From Litsea cubeba (lineage: Eukaryota; Streptophyta; Magnoliopsida; Laurales; Lauraceae): DNA of 64,000 nucleotides. Positions 18,875-29,190 of this stretch are shown one piece after another. Both the position numbers and the translations under genes were made by a program. Each line of letters starts with the position of its first letter. Position 1 is the first letter of the stretch. Under the pieces are notes generated by a model. It made no database searches, had not been told where the DNA came from, and saw only the letters and a list, made by a program, of their open reading frames with translations. The stretch is from contig WHSA01001334.1 in assembly GCA_012931725.1 (NCBI GenBank), forward strand, positions 62,001 through 126,000. Direction: 5' to 3'.

Positions 18875-21333
18875 CTACTGTGGCTTCGGCGACTCCACCA
18901 GGTCGATCACCGTATCTGATGGACCAGCGGCATCGGCCGCGACCGCAACCTCGCTTGGAGTGTCGCCGACAGTAGAGGCTTTGACCAGTACCTCACCAGA
19001 AGCGGGAGCAGAAGAGGCCTCGCCTTGAGGCACGGCCGAAGCATCGCTGGCAACCGGGGCGTCGCTCGGGGCCGGGGCAGCTGGGGCAGCATCCGAGGCA
19101 GGGTCAGCTGCGGGGGCGCCGACCGAGGCGCTCTCGCCCAAAGGAGCAGGGCTCGGCTCAGGAACCGGGTCCGAGTACTTCGGCAGGTTCCGATAGACCG
19201 GGTGGTCCTCGGGAACCCCCGCGCGCCTCAGTGCGGCCAAGCACCCTTCCTCAAACAAGATGGAGGTAATTTCTTCCACCTGCCTCTCGTACTCTTCGGT
19301 GGCCTGGTCCACCCCCCTTTGGAAAGAAGACTGCGCCTCAGACAGCAAGGAAGCCTTCTCTTTCTTCAGCTCGGCATTCCCCGACTTAAGTTTCTCAATT
19401 TCGGCGCGCCCAGCCAGCACTTCACCACGCAGCTTCGTCGCCTCAGTCGCCGATTCAGACCTCGACCTGGCTAGTTCAGACTCAAGCCCGGCGATCCTCT
19501 TGGTCTTCGTGCAGATGTCGCCCTTCAGTTGGTGAGCCTGCGATGTGAGGTCAGCAGCGTTGGCCAAGGCCGCCTCCAGCTAGGCAGCCGCCTCGGCGCT
19601 GCTCTTCCTCAGCTCTTCCAGCTCTTTCTTTAACCTCTCCCTCTCAGACTCTAGCTGGGCGACCTTTGCGACATTCCTGTCACTCCTCTCCATCACAGTC
19701 AGGAGCCTTTGCACATTCTACAAAAAGAGAAAGTATGTCAAACAAAAGCAGCCAAGCTAAGGCACTTGAAGAAAAGCATTGAAGATACTCACCAGAAGAT
19801 TAGCCTGGATCGACGAGACCATCAGGCTTTCATCGTCGTACCTCCCGTGCAATTCCATGTCTCGCGGCAAGGCACAGGCTTTTACGAGGGCTCCAATGAC
19901 GTTGGCATTCCCCAATAGCCGGTCCTTGACGTTTAGAGGCTTCCCAGGCTGCGTCTCCATCCTGGGTCTCCATGCCGCAAGGGCAGCTCGAGGTCCGGAG
20001 GCCGGTCCGGACCCTTGCCCCACCGAGATGGTGAGATCGCGTGCCGCCCGCTAGTCACCCTGCTGGCCGGCGCACTTTTCTCAGACGGAGCCTTGACTCC
20101 GGGGGACCGCATAGGAGTTTTACCTTTCGGAGGCTGTTCAGCCCCCGAGTCCTTCTCCCCCGCCTTGGACTTCTTCCTGGGTGGGGACCCCTCCCTCGGG
20201 CGATCCGGCGAGCGTCGCCGCACTCCCTCGCTCGGAGCAGGGGCAGAAGCAGAAGTGGCACCAGCACTCCCCGAGCCCGAAGCCGCGCGGGTGCTGGCAG
20301 ACGATGGTGTCGCGGAAGAGGAAGATCTTTGCCTGAACTTGGCCGCCAGATCCTTGACAACGGGCGCCCTTGAACCTCCCTCCATTCCTTCTTCCCAGTC
20401 GGACGAATAGGCGTCCACTACCTCCGTCAGATTCGGCAATTCCGAACTAGAGGTGGATGCCTCAGCACCGGACGCAGCTCGGCTCGCAGAAGGATCGTTC
20501 AGAGGGACCCCGGCGGGCACGGCAACGGTCACAGCAGGACGATCGGGTTGCGCCTCGTCCTCCGGGGCTGCTCCGATTCTCCTATAGTGGCCACGGTACC
20601 TCGGCATGTACCCTAGCAGTTTTCAGGCCGATCTGGTCTCGTGCCCCTTGTATCTTTCGACCTTGTTAAGGTCGTCAACGTTCCTCCTCCAACCTTCGCT
20701 CGCAGCCCGGCGTCGCCTCGCACCCAGTTCTGCACCACAAACAATGAGTGTCAGCTCGGCATTGCCAAAATCAAGCAAAACAAACAGAGAAAAGAAACAG
20801 TGTTTACTTGGGACAGTCCCGGGGCGACGGGGGACCATCAGCCTCCTGCTCTCGCCGGCGCCGAATTCCCAGTCCCCCGACACACAGAAGAGATCTTCCT
20901 CGGCGTTCTTACTAGAATCCTCCAAGGCCAGGACGAAGCCTCTTCGTTGCTGCTTCACCTGGAGATAATACTTTCCTTCCCCAGCCTTGCAGATATCATA
21001 GGTATCCTCGATGTCATGGACACCCAGGTTGGTCCCCAAGAACTCGTTTAGCTTCGCCGTGCCCATGATGACTTTGAAGTCATTGGGCATCAGCTGGCAC
21101 GGGGTAATCGACCACATGCTAAGACAAGCCCTAAGGAGGGGGTGCAGAGGAAACCTGACCCCGCCTTCGATCACGGAGATCAGAGGAAACGGCATCCAGC
21201 CGCAGGACCAACCGCGCATGGCGTGGTCAGAGGGGTCCGCCGGCCTAAGGCGAACTCCCTCTGGGATGTTATAAGCCGCCCTAAACCTAGCCATGCCCTC
21301 TTCTGTATCTAATTGAAACCTAGGCGTGCCCAT
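18875..21333 (-). pseudogene. Antisense gene of Retand element 1 ('transposase_28'/putative gypsy-type transposase-like), with introns
   Basis: This gene is opposite to gag-pol. Exon 1 starts MGTPRFQLDTEEG (ATG at 21333) with ARFRAAYNIPEGVRL, HPLLRACLSMW and LMPNDFKVIMG, which I recognise from the plant family annotated 'putative gypsy type transposase'. Exon 1 ends at a GTAAAC donor (about 20802) and exon 2 follows a TGGTGCAG acceptor (about 20735). Exon 2 encodes basic, Ser/Pro-rich sequence and stops at a GTGAGT donor (about 19788). Exon 3 follows a TTTTGTAG acceptor (about 19718) and encodes a long coiled coil (LESELARSRSES... LRGEVLAGRAEIEKL), then EEGCLAALRRAGVPEDHPVYRNLP and an Ala/Pro-rich tail ending LVESPKPQ. 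Breaks are a TGA at about 20623, a frameshift near 20030 and a TAG near 19579. Function is unknown. Confidence 0.75.
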
Positions 21334-21820
21334 GTCCAAAAGAAGGAGATAACAGGAAGGAACCCTAGAGGTGGGAAAACCCAAAAAACCAGACAGAGGC
21401 ACGAAGTTACTTACAGAGATGAAAGGGCAAGTCAAGGACAGGTCCGGGCGTGTCCTACGGTCGTCCTCGCTAGACAGATCTCAAGCAGCGGAGCAGAAAT
21501 CGAAGGTGAAGGCGAAGGCAAAAAGAAATCAGAAACAAGAAAGAAAGAAGACGACCCTATTTATGGAAAGGGAACCCTCGTTGTGCACCACTTTCAAATT
21601 CGAAGGGACGGATTTCGCAATCCGCGGCCGTTCCATCAATGAGACAACGCAATCAGTGGAGGAGTTACACGTGTAGCCGTCGGTTCGCTTCTCAGAACGG
21701 GCAGGACAGAGCATTTATTGCTTCAGAAAAGTTGAGGCGACACCAGGCAATGATCGCCGCATCCCTAGACAGATCTTCTAGCTTTCGACCACTAAAGGCT
21801 AGGACGCTTAAGAGGTCAAA

Positions 21821-21834
21821 AGCTAGGGGGCAAT
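21821..21834 (+). promoter_or_regulatory. Polypurine tract of Retand element 1
   Basis: AGCTAGGGGGCAAT immediately precedes the 3' LTR. The identical tract precedes the 3' LTR at 62192 in element 2. Confidence 0.7.
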
Positions 21835-22727
21835 TGTGTGGGGAGATTTCCAGAGCTCCAGGATTACGCTAAATCACAGCCATCAGATGGGACTAAGCAC
21901 TATTATGTGCCATCCGCGTGCCGCCCACGTGGCGTCAGACTCACCTCGGCTACCAGCACAGGGGCCCCAGCCGAAGTCAGGCAGGTCCGAGCCGCTAGCG
22001 TCGAGCTCGACTACCCCAGGTGCCCACCTCGGCTGAAAGCTACGCCTCGGCCGAAGGAACCGGGATGAAAGCCGAAGCAGGAAAGAATCTCCTCTCGCGC
22101 CCTTCGCCCCCCACGTCATCAGACACGTGGAGGAATAGGGGCGCGAGCCAGTGAGACAGATGCGACATCCAGCCGTCCACAATCTTCGTCAGATCCCTGA
22201 CAGGACGGCATCCAGCGACTGAGGTCAAATCAGGGCACAGCCCGAGGATAGATCCGATGGTGCCCCTACCGCCAAGGGCGCCCAACACAATCTGGCCCAA
22301 TTAACGTGACACGCATTTAATGCGATATGGGCCGATCCGACGGGCATTAAATGCAAAGCGGGCTGGATTGGACCGCATTAATCACTTTGAGGGCTGATCA
22401 TGACTTCCCTGTCAAGTCATGGGACCCGCGCCAAGATATCATCCAAAGATACGACCCAAGCCTCTATAAATAGAGCCTCATTCCAGATCCAAGGTACGCA
22501 CAATCCAACCTAAGGAGCCGTTACTCTGTCTCTCTTCTCCCTCTCCTTCCTTTGTCCCAGTTCATTCGCTGACTTAGGCATCGGAGAGCCTTGCGCCACC
22601 CAGGCCAACGTCCTCTGACCGTTTGCTCTTCCCTTTCAGGCTTTCGGGCGGCACCTAATCTTCATCACCTTGGATAAGTCCTCTAAGGCACCCCAGTTAT
22701 TGTGGGTCATTATTTTCTGCACCTACA
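21835..22727 (+). repeat. 3' LTR of Retand element 1
   Basis: 893 bp, colinear with 7199-8087. By eye there are about 20 substitutions and a 4-bp insertion (near 22302) relative to the 5' LTR, followed by the duplicated target ATTGA. Confidence 0.95.
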
Positions 22728-23060
22728 ATTGATAATCTCGATTTCTTTTTTTTAAGTGTCATCCTGAGTAAAGGATTCTTTTTCCTTTTCCAAGATTTTC
22801 ATGGGAGATTCTTCTGAATTCGTTTCAGATTCATCATCGATTTTATGCCAATCTTGTACCTGGAGTTCTTCCAGGTTTTCTATCATAACTCTCATGGGAG
22901 TTTTGAACAGAATTAAGGGTCCAGCAGGAATTAAGGGTCCACCGGGCTTCTCGTCTGGGCACTCTGAGGGGAATTTCTTTTTACTGTTGAGAAAACTAAT
23001 ATCATAAGCGTAGGCATAGGCATCTCTGATTTTATCAGCAATGACGGGCTTTCCTTGGCA
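22728..23060 (-). pseudogene. Pararetrovirus polyprotein fragment, reversed (right half)
   Basis: The minus strand is nearly open from about 23060 to the gypsy border. It encodes a segment that includes CQGKPVIADKIRDAYAYAY and an acidic SETNSEES stretch. It continues at 7198 on the other side of the gypsy element. Acidic and Lys/Glu-rich composition fits the linker before a caulimovirid coat protein, but I cannot fix its exact position. At about 23040-23060 the orientation reverses again. Confidence 0.5.
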
Positions 23061-23670
23061 TGATAGAAAGTCTCAAATTAAGATCTCTACAAAACAGTTA
23101 AAAGGTTTCCCAGGAATATGTGAAACTATGCATGATATGCCTTCTCAATTCGGATGCAAAAGAAATGATAGCAAGCAAAAATACCATAGGAGAAGAGCAT
23201 ACAAAAAAATTGAAAGACAAGGCTTTTTAAGAAAAGTAGAACTTGGGATAGGAGGAAGAATTATACTTTAAAAAGAAAGGCAGAGGAGAAGATCCAAAGA
23301 AAAAAGATAAGCAAAATTGTACCTGCTTCATATGCATGAAGAAGGCCACTTTGCCAACAAATGTCCTAGCAGGACAAAAATCCAGAATACCAAACTCCTC
23401 CAAATAATAGATCAAATACCTGAAAAAGAATTTCAGAATTTTAGAATGATTCAAGAAGACACAGAATCAGAATCCGAAATCTATTCATTACTAAGTAGTA
23501 GTGATAGTGAAAATGAATCATGGACCTTTGAATCTATTACTGACAGGGAAAACTTAATGATGATAGGAATCAGTCCACAGAAAAACTTGATTAAACTCGG
23601 AAATAAATGGATGAGAAGAATCACCAGCATTCATTTTATTTCCCTTAGTGAGTTAACAAACCTTGTATAA
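23041..23670 (+). pseudogene. Pararetrovirus coat-protein C-terminus with zinc-finger region
   Basis: The plus strand encodes a basic Arg/Lys-rich segment (23041-23271). After a frame change it continues with a CCHC zinc-finger-like region whose two halves lie in adjacent frames (about 23310-23365), and then an acidic region (ESESEIYSLLSSSDSENES) in 23317-23670. A basic block, CCHC finger and acidic linker is the usual order at the coat protein to protease boundary of caulimovirids. At least two frameshifts make it inactive. No reverse transcriptase of this virus was found in the window. Confidence 0.6.
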
Positions 23671-23831
23671 ATCACATATTTTAGTAACATTAGATTTCAT
23701 TTTAGACCAAGGGCTTGGGTTTAGAGTTTGGGTTCCGGAAGTTTGTGGAGGCAATGGACAATTGAATGGATTTTGGCAGACGGTGAAAATAAAGGAAGAA
23801 CGATTCAATAGCAGGGATGGTTGCTGAATAC
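23671..23831. other. Unassigned flank
   Basis: Short unique sequence between viral DNA and the hAT element; nothing recognisable. Confidence 0.4.
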
Positions 23832-24209
23832 CATGATTCAAAATAGCGGTTGCTACGTAGCATAGCGCTCGCATTATCGGCCATAGCGGTTAAGGCCACT
23901 ACGCTATTTTAAAAATAGCAACGCTATGATCTAAAACCTAATAGAGCCAAGCAGTTTTAATTTATGACACTCTTTTTCCTATTTCTCCTCATCAATAGCC
24001 TTTTCCATGGTTGTCTCCACCCTTATATGGTTCCAAATCACTGAGAAAACACAAGATTGATAGCTACACAAGATTCAATAAAATTTCAACACTTACAAAG
24101 TTCACACTGCTACGCCGCCGCGTATCGCCACAACCGCTACGTATCGCCCGCTACGTAGCAATTTGGCCGTTGGCCGCTACGCCCGTCGCAATCGTTATTT
24201 TTATTCTTA
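23832..24209. mobile_element. Small hAT-type MITE with GCTACGTAGC subterminal repeats
   Basis: The ends are imperfect inverted repeats (CATGATTCAAAATAGCG versus TAAGAATAAAAATAACG as reverse complement). Flanks are CTGAATAC (23824-23831) and CTAAATAC (24210-24217), an 8-bp duplication with one difference. Both subterminal parts are packed with GCTACGTAGC, GTAGCGG and TAGCG motifs, as in the right end of the 1114-2413 element. It has no coding capacity. Confidence 0.6.
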
Positions 24210-24599
24210 CTAAATACCTCAAACGAGTAGGATCCTTCTCTCTAATACTAATTTGATGCAGTCTGGGATCCAAAATCGAATAGACAAACCCGCAGATGGG
24301 ATTTGGCTGAATCCAGATGGATTCTAAGCACTCAAGAATGCACAAACACAAAATCAAAGCCAAATTGGGAATCTTCTATTCTATAATCAAAGGTGTCTAG
24401 GATTTACATATTTATTAAAAGGGGCATTCGGCGATAGGTCCCTAACCTTAGATCCACAAAAAAAAGTCATAGAGCCAAAGGTCCCTCCCACACTTTCTCA
24501 TACCTGAAATGTCTAGTTTACCCTTTCTTTAAATCATAACCCATGATTGGTGGGATATCCCATTAATAATGGCCAACTAACATTTAATTGCCCACGATT

Positions 24600-25420
24600 A
24601 ATGGAATCCTCGGATTTTCAAATAAATTCTAAAAACACACAAATAAATTTCAAAATAACGAAAATAAATTTTAAAAAATAAAATAATTTCGAAAAATACA
24701 ATAAGTTTTTTTAAAAAAGCAATATATAATCAAATAACGCAAATAAATTTAAAAAGATGCAAATAAGTTTTAAAATATCCAAATAAATTTCAGAAAATAT
24801 AAATAATTTTCAAAAGACTCAAATAAATCTCAAAAGATCCAAATAAAGTTTTAAAAAATGCAAATAAATTTAAAATAACGAAAATAAATTTTAAAAAATG
24901 CAATAGTTTCAAAAAACGCAATAAATTTGAAAAGATACAAATAAATTTTAAAAGACGCAAATAAATTTAAAAAAACGCATATAGATTTCAAAAAACGTAA
25001 ATAAATTTGCTAAAAAACTTAGATAAATTTTGAAAAAAACTCAGATAAATTTACCAAAAACACAAAGAAATATAACAGAAAACAGATAAATTTGAACAAC
25101 ACTCAGATAAAATTAACAAAAACTCAGATAAATTTGAACAAAATTCAGATAAATTTACCAAAAACTCAGATAAGTTTTGAAAGAAACTCAGATAAATTTA
25201 CCAAAAACACAAAGAAATATGATAGAAAATAGATAAATTTGAACAACACTCAGCTAAATTTAACAAAAACACAAAGAAATATGACAGAAAATAGATAAAT
25301 TTGAACAAAACTCAGATAAAGTTGACAACAATTCAGATAAATTTGACAAAAACTCAAATAAGTTTGATAAAAACTCAGATAACTTTGACAAAAACTCAAA
25401 TAAATTCTCTTCCTGGTCGA
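24600..25420 (+). repeat. A-rich degenerate minisatellite
   Basis: More than 35 degenerate units of about 18-21 bp (AAATAAATTT plus AAAAACGC in the left half, CAGATAAATTTGA plus CAAAAACT in the right half) form a strand-asymmetric array with almost no G runs on the plus strand. ORFs at 25250-25513 are by-products. Confidence 0.85.
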
Positions 25421-25840
25421 TTCTTCTTTGACCCGAACCAACCTGGAAGAAGAAGCCAAGGGAGCTCATTTGGCACAGATCTGTTGCGGATCGAAGTTGT
25501 AGGCAGAAGATGAAGAGGGTAGCCGGACTGCTACAGAATTGTAATAAGGGACTATGTCATCAGGACACCTATTGAAGTTTTTAGACAAAGACATATGAGC
25601 ATTGTACGTTGCCCGTGTCCGAAGCTATCAGATTCGGTGAATAGTCATAGTTTGAAGCACAAGCATATTGACTTGTCACCATGACTGTATCAAGGACCAG
25701 TTTTGAAGGTGGGACACGTTCGATCTGTTGCAGAGGTTGGGCCACGTTCGATCTGTTGTAGAGGTTCGGCAGTAGAGGCTCTCGGTTGAAAAAGAGGATT
25801 GGATGATGATATTGATCTCTGATTTAAAGATCAGCAGTAG

Positions 25841-26128
25841 GCCCTGATTTGATCGAGGACCTGGACGCTCCTAGAGAAGAAGAGACGATATGGTCTCTGG
25901 TGTTTCAGTTGCAGAGGATCTGGATTTTGAGGTTGGATCTGCCGATTTGCAGAAGAAGTCTCTCGGCGGCAAGATCAGCGGTAGGCCCTGATTTGATGGA
26001 GGACTTGGACGCTCCCAGAGAAGAAGAGACGATATGGTCTCTGGTGTTTCAGTTGCAGAGGATCTGTATTTTGAGGTTGGATCTGCCGATTTGCAGAAGA
26101 AGTCTCTCGAGCTGAGTCATGCTGGCTG
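25841..26128 (+). repeat. Two 144-bp tandem units
   Basis: GCCCTGATTTGAT starts the units at 25841 and 25985, giving a 144-bp period (48 codons). The duplicated frame (25849-26115) reads LDAPREEETIWSLVFQLQR in both copies. No known protein recognised. Confidence 0.85.
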
Positions 26129-26140
26129 TTGAAGAACTCC

Positions 26141-26380
26141 GATGTTGGGTTTAGTTGTAGAACCTACTCGAGAGGAGAAGAGGAGAAGAAGGGGGCAGCA
26201 CCTGATAATAACTGGATTTTTTTCGCAGAAGGAGACCATCCCGTCTCTGTTTGTAGGTCCGATGTTGGGTTTAGTTGTAGAACCTACTCGAGAGGAGAAG
26301 AGGAGAAGAAGGGGGCAGCACCTGATAATAACTGGATTTTTTTCACAGAAGGAGACCATCCCGTCTCTGTTTGTAGGTCA
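26141..26380 (+). repeat. Two 120-bp tandem units, nearly identical
   Basis: Copies start at 26141 and 26261. I see one base difference (G/A, 26224 versus 26344), so the duplication is recent. Two plus-strand frames and one minus-strand frame stay open through both units (for example 26129-26506), which follows from a period divisible by three and is not evidence of coding. Confidence 0.9.
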
Positions 26381-26988
26381 GACCGAGTGGCTACAGAACT
26401 CACCAGGAAAAACAACGACCAGACCAGGATTTCGAGCGTGGCCCACCTGATTGATCAGAACTCCTTTAATGGTTTTTTCCCTGCTTCCGGCGATGATGGA
26501 TCCTAACAATAGCAAGTCCGGATCCTCGTGCTTCTTCTTCTTCTCCGGCAACTATCAGTCCAGGCGATCAAACCTGAAACAGAGAAAACCAATAGAGATA
26601 TTCTTTGTTTTCTCTGCAACGTGAACAGGGCGCTGCCCTTCTCCTTTTGTGGCCCATCGAGATCAGAACCGATCTCCTTCTGGAACTACAGATGGCGCAG
26701 CACATATGCGAGGATCGACTTCTTTCGAAGGGGGTTCTCCGGGATAAAGAATGGGAGAGAAGAACGACGAAGGATAATGGAGGATTTGAAAATTTAAAAT
26801 TCAAAAATTATGCCTAAAATGGTTGAAAGGGCAATCTTGTACTGAAAAAAGAAAACGTGTGGGTTCAGGGACCTCTCGCTGAAAACATTCTAGCTGAGTG
26901 GACCATAGGCCTTAATAAGTTTTTCCTTGGACTGGAGGCTGGATACATTCACTTATAGGGACCTTTCGCTAATTTTGCCTTATTAAAA

Positions 26989-27286
26989 AGAGGGAAGAGT
27001 CTTTCCTTCTCACTAGGACTCTACTTGCTAAGATTATTCCTAATCAACAAGGGAACCTACTAATCAAAATACTAAAGCAATTAGGTAACTAGATTTCTAA
27101 ATAATATCGACTACCCATGACAAAATAATCAGCTGATCCATTAGGATTTGTGGGCTAATCCAATGGGTTGGGTGAGATTGATCCAATAACTCATGGGTTG
27201 AGCCCAGTGGACTTGGGCTTGGTTTGGCCTGCACCACAAACTGGTAAATGAATTCTATTCCAACTGTTGATTAAAAAAAAAGTTAG
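26989..27286. other. Unassigned sequence
   Basis: Nothing recognised. It continues the sequence on the other side of the Mutator-like element (24218-24411). Confidence 0.4.
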
Positions 27287-27646
27287 GGCATATTTGTTTA
27301 AATGTGGTAAAGTAAAAAAAGAGAGGTAAAGTAATCCTAGCCGCCGCCCATTAAACCTCTACATTGTTTGTTTGAAAAAAATGAGTGGGAAAGTAACTCT
27401 CCAACCGCCATCCACTTTACTGGATACTTTACCAATTGTCAAAAAATTTTGCCTCATAAAAGTGAGGTAATGTGTTGAAGTAAACCTAAGACAAGAAGTG
27501 CCTACTTTACCACTCTCAGTCTCACTTCACTTTACCTCATACAAAACGAACAAAAACATTACTTCACCACAAGCTTTATCTCACCTTTACCATTGATGTA
27601 TCATTTACTACACTTTTACTTTACCAGTAATGTATATAAATATGCC
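27287..27646. mobile_element. MITE with about 30-bp inverted termini
   Basis: The left end GGCATATTTGTTTAAATG plus TGGTAAAGTAAA pairs with the reverse complement of the right end, GGCATATTTATATACATT plus ACTGGTAAAGTAAA. The interior repeats 'gtaaagt/ctttacc' words. Flanks AGTTAG and AGTGAG may be a decayed duplication. Superfamily not certain. Confidence 0.65.
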
Positions 27647-28640
27647 AGTGAGTTGACCAGCATTTTATCTTCTTAGACATCTCTTCTGACGGTAAAGGTA
27701 TGGACAAAGGTCTTGAAGCGATGCTCAGTCGGATCCCAAATCTAATTTGTATGGGGTCACAACAAAAAAAATTACTGATATAATAACTAAAGTAGTTTTT
27801 TTAACGGACACATTTATTTATTCTTTACATCAATATTTTATAAACTATTCGGTTGCTTAGGGGTTTTTAAGGGAAAAAACCTGTTAAGCAAGTTTCTGAT
27901 GGCACAGACATTGAAAATTAAAAAATGTAAGTACAACGCTGCATAGTACAAGGTCCTTTTTTTTTTTTTTTGACAAATTGCCTATATGTCAGGATCGTAC
28001 ATGACTTCAATTATGTTGTGCCACTGCGACATAATTGCAGGATCGAGGCATATCTCTTTATCTTCCTTTCGAGAGATTTCTTCTTTTACCTTTCTTGCAT
28101 GGTAGATTTGTGCTTTTTCTTGAAGTTTTGATTTGACTCTTCTTTGTGAGTTGAAGATTGGTTACTTCCACTGCCTCACATTAGATTACATTTCTATGGC
28201 CTCTTCCCTCATGAATTAGAGTCATACTATAAGAAACCTCTACATATTCTATTTTCTCCATTTCCCCCTTGTCTCTCTACACCCTTATATCAACAACGCA
28301 CATTTCAACAAATGAAAGACAACCCAAATCACCCAATTCCCAATCCAAGAGATTAAGCCCTAGGGTTAGGGCTTGCGTGGAAAAATGTCAAAGCATGACG
28401 AAGGTGTCCGCAGACACTAACGCGAGGACACACCTCAAAGGGGAACAAAACCCTCTCAAAATTCTAGAAAACCTAAGGAATAAGACTCCTAATCAAACTG
28501 GGAAAGAAAATTAAAAACTATCCTAATTACAACTCTTTAATAAAAATTAGAAAGTAATAAAACCAGAAACAACAATATTCTAAATAATCTTGGGTGGTCC
28601 CACACAAGGGGCCACGGGCATTCTTGCAACGACTTATTGG
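27647..28640. other. Unassigned sequence
   Basis: No convincing gene; includes a T-run near 27958-27972 and a short chance ORF at 28269-28514. Confidence 0.4.
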
Positions 28641-29190
28641 TGTTGCTGCATCAATTAATAAAACCCATTTCAAGAAATCCAAAAATAAAATAAAAATGGG
28701 GACCTAAAAAATGAAACCAACCTCCATAACACCATCTCTCATAGCATAGAAGAACTTCTTCAATTAATGCAAAACCCCTTTAAAGAAATCAAATATAAGT
28801 CAATTCCCAATCCAACAAGAAAACCCGTTTCAAGAAATCAAGAAAAAAGGGAAGAAGAAGATGAAACTCACCCCCAAAACACTATCTTTCATAACATAGG
28901 AAATTTTCTTCAATTAATTCAAAACCCCTTTCAAGAAATTAAGGACAACCAAATTCCCAATACAAAGATCAAGAAAACCCATTTCAGGAAAACAAAAAGA
29001 AAAAAAAAAGGGAAGAAGAAGATGAAACCCACCTCCAAAACATCCTCTCTCGTAGCACAAGTGACTTATTCCACCAATGAAAAACATTTCAAATCATGAT
29101 AACCCAAATCCCAGTCCGAGAGTCAAGAAAACCCATTTCAAGAAATCAAGGAAAAAAGGGGAAGAAGATGAAATCCATGGAAAGAAGATG
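28641..29190 (+). repeat. Tandem array of 154-160-bp units
   Basis: The word AAACCC(A/G)TTTCA plus AGAAATC recurs at 28661, 28821, 28975 and 29129 (periods 160, 154, 154). It is each time followed by a purine-rich AAAGGGAAGAAGAAGATGAAA stretch and a CTCTC(A/G)TAGCA stretch. Four degenerate units. The ORF 28767-29099 is a consequence of the array. Confidence 0.75.

Larger units (their letters stand above)
7199..22727 (+). mobile_element. Complete TAT/Retand-type Ty3/gypsy retrotransposon (15.5 kb)
   Basis: Both LTRs (7199-8087 and 21835-22727) begin TGTGTGGGGAG and end CCTACA, flanked by a perfect 5-bp duplication ATTGA (7194-7198, 22728-22732). The order is LTR, primer-binding site, gag, protease, reverse transcriptase, RNase H, second (archaeal-type) RNase H, integrase, tandem repeats, antisense gene, polypurine tract, LTR. 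The second RNase H, lack of a chromodomain, and antisense ORF place it in the TAT (Retand-like) lineage. Damage includes one gag frameshift, a protease substitution, a 3.1-kb solo LTR inserted at 10463, two TGA stops in pol and two stops plus a frameshift in the antisense gene. By eye the LTRs differ by about 20 substitutions and a 4-bp indel. Confidence 0.95.
24421..26979. mobile_element. Mutator-like non-autonomous element (2.56 kb)
   Basis: A perfect 9-bp direct repeat TTATTAAAA flanks the element (24412-24420 and 26980-26988), the size typical of Mutator-like elements. The termini are inverted: GGCGATAGGTCCCT near the left end and AGCGAAAGGTCCCT as reverse complement of the right end, with a further subterminal GGGACCTCTCGCTGAAAA near 26870. 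The interior holds an A-rich minisatellite (24600-25420) and two tandem duplications (25841-26128 and 26141-26380). No transposase was seen. GC-richer DNA at 25430-26800 could be captured host sequence (Pack-MULE), which is not proven. Confidence 0.75.

Noticed and set aside
24600..25420. Possible coding or CRISPR array
   Set aside because: Short degenerate A-rich units without spacers; open frames change with each unit.
26129..26506. Protein with 40-residue repeats
   Set aside because: Open in several frames only because the 120-bp unit is divisible by three and lacks stops; inside a Mutator-like element.
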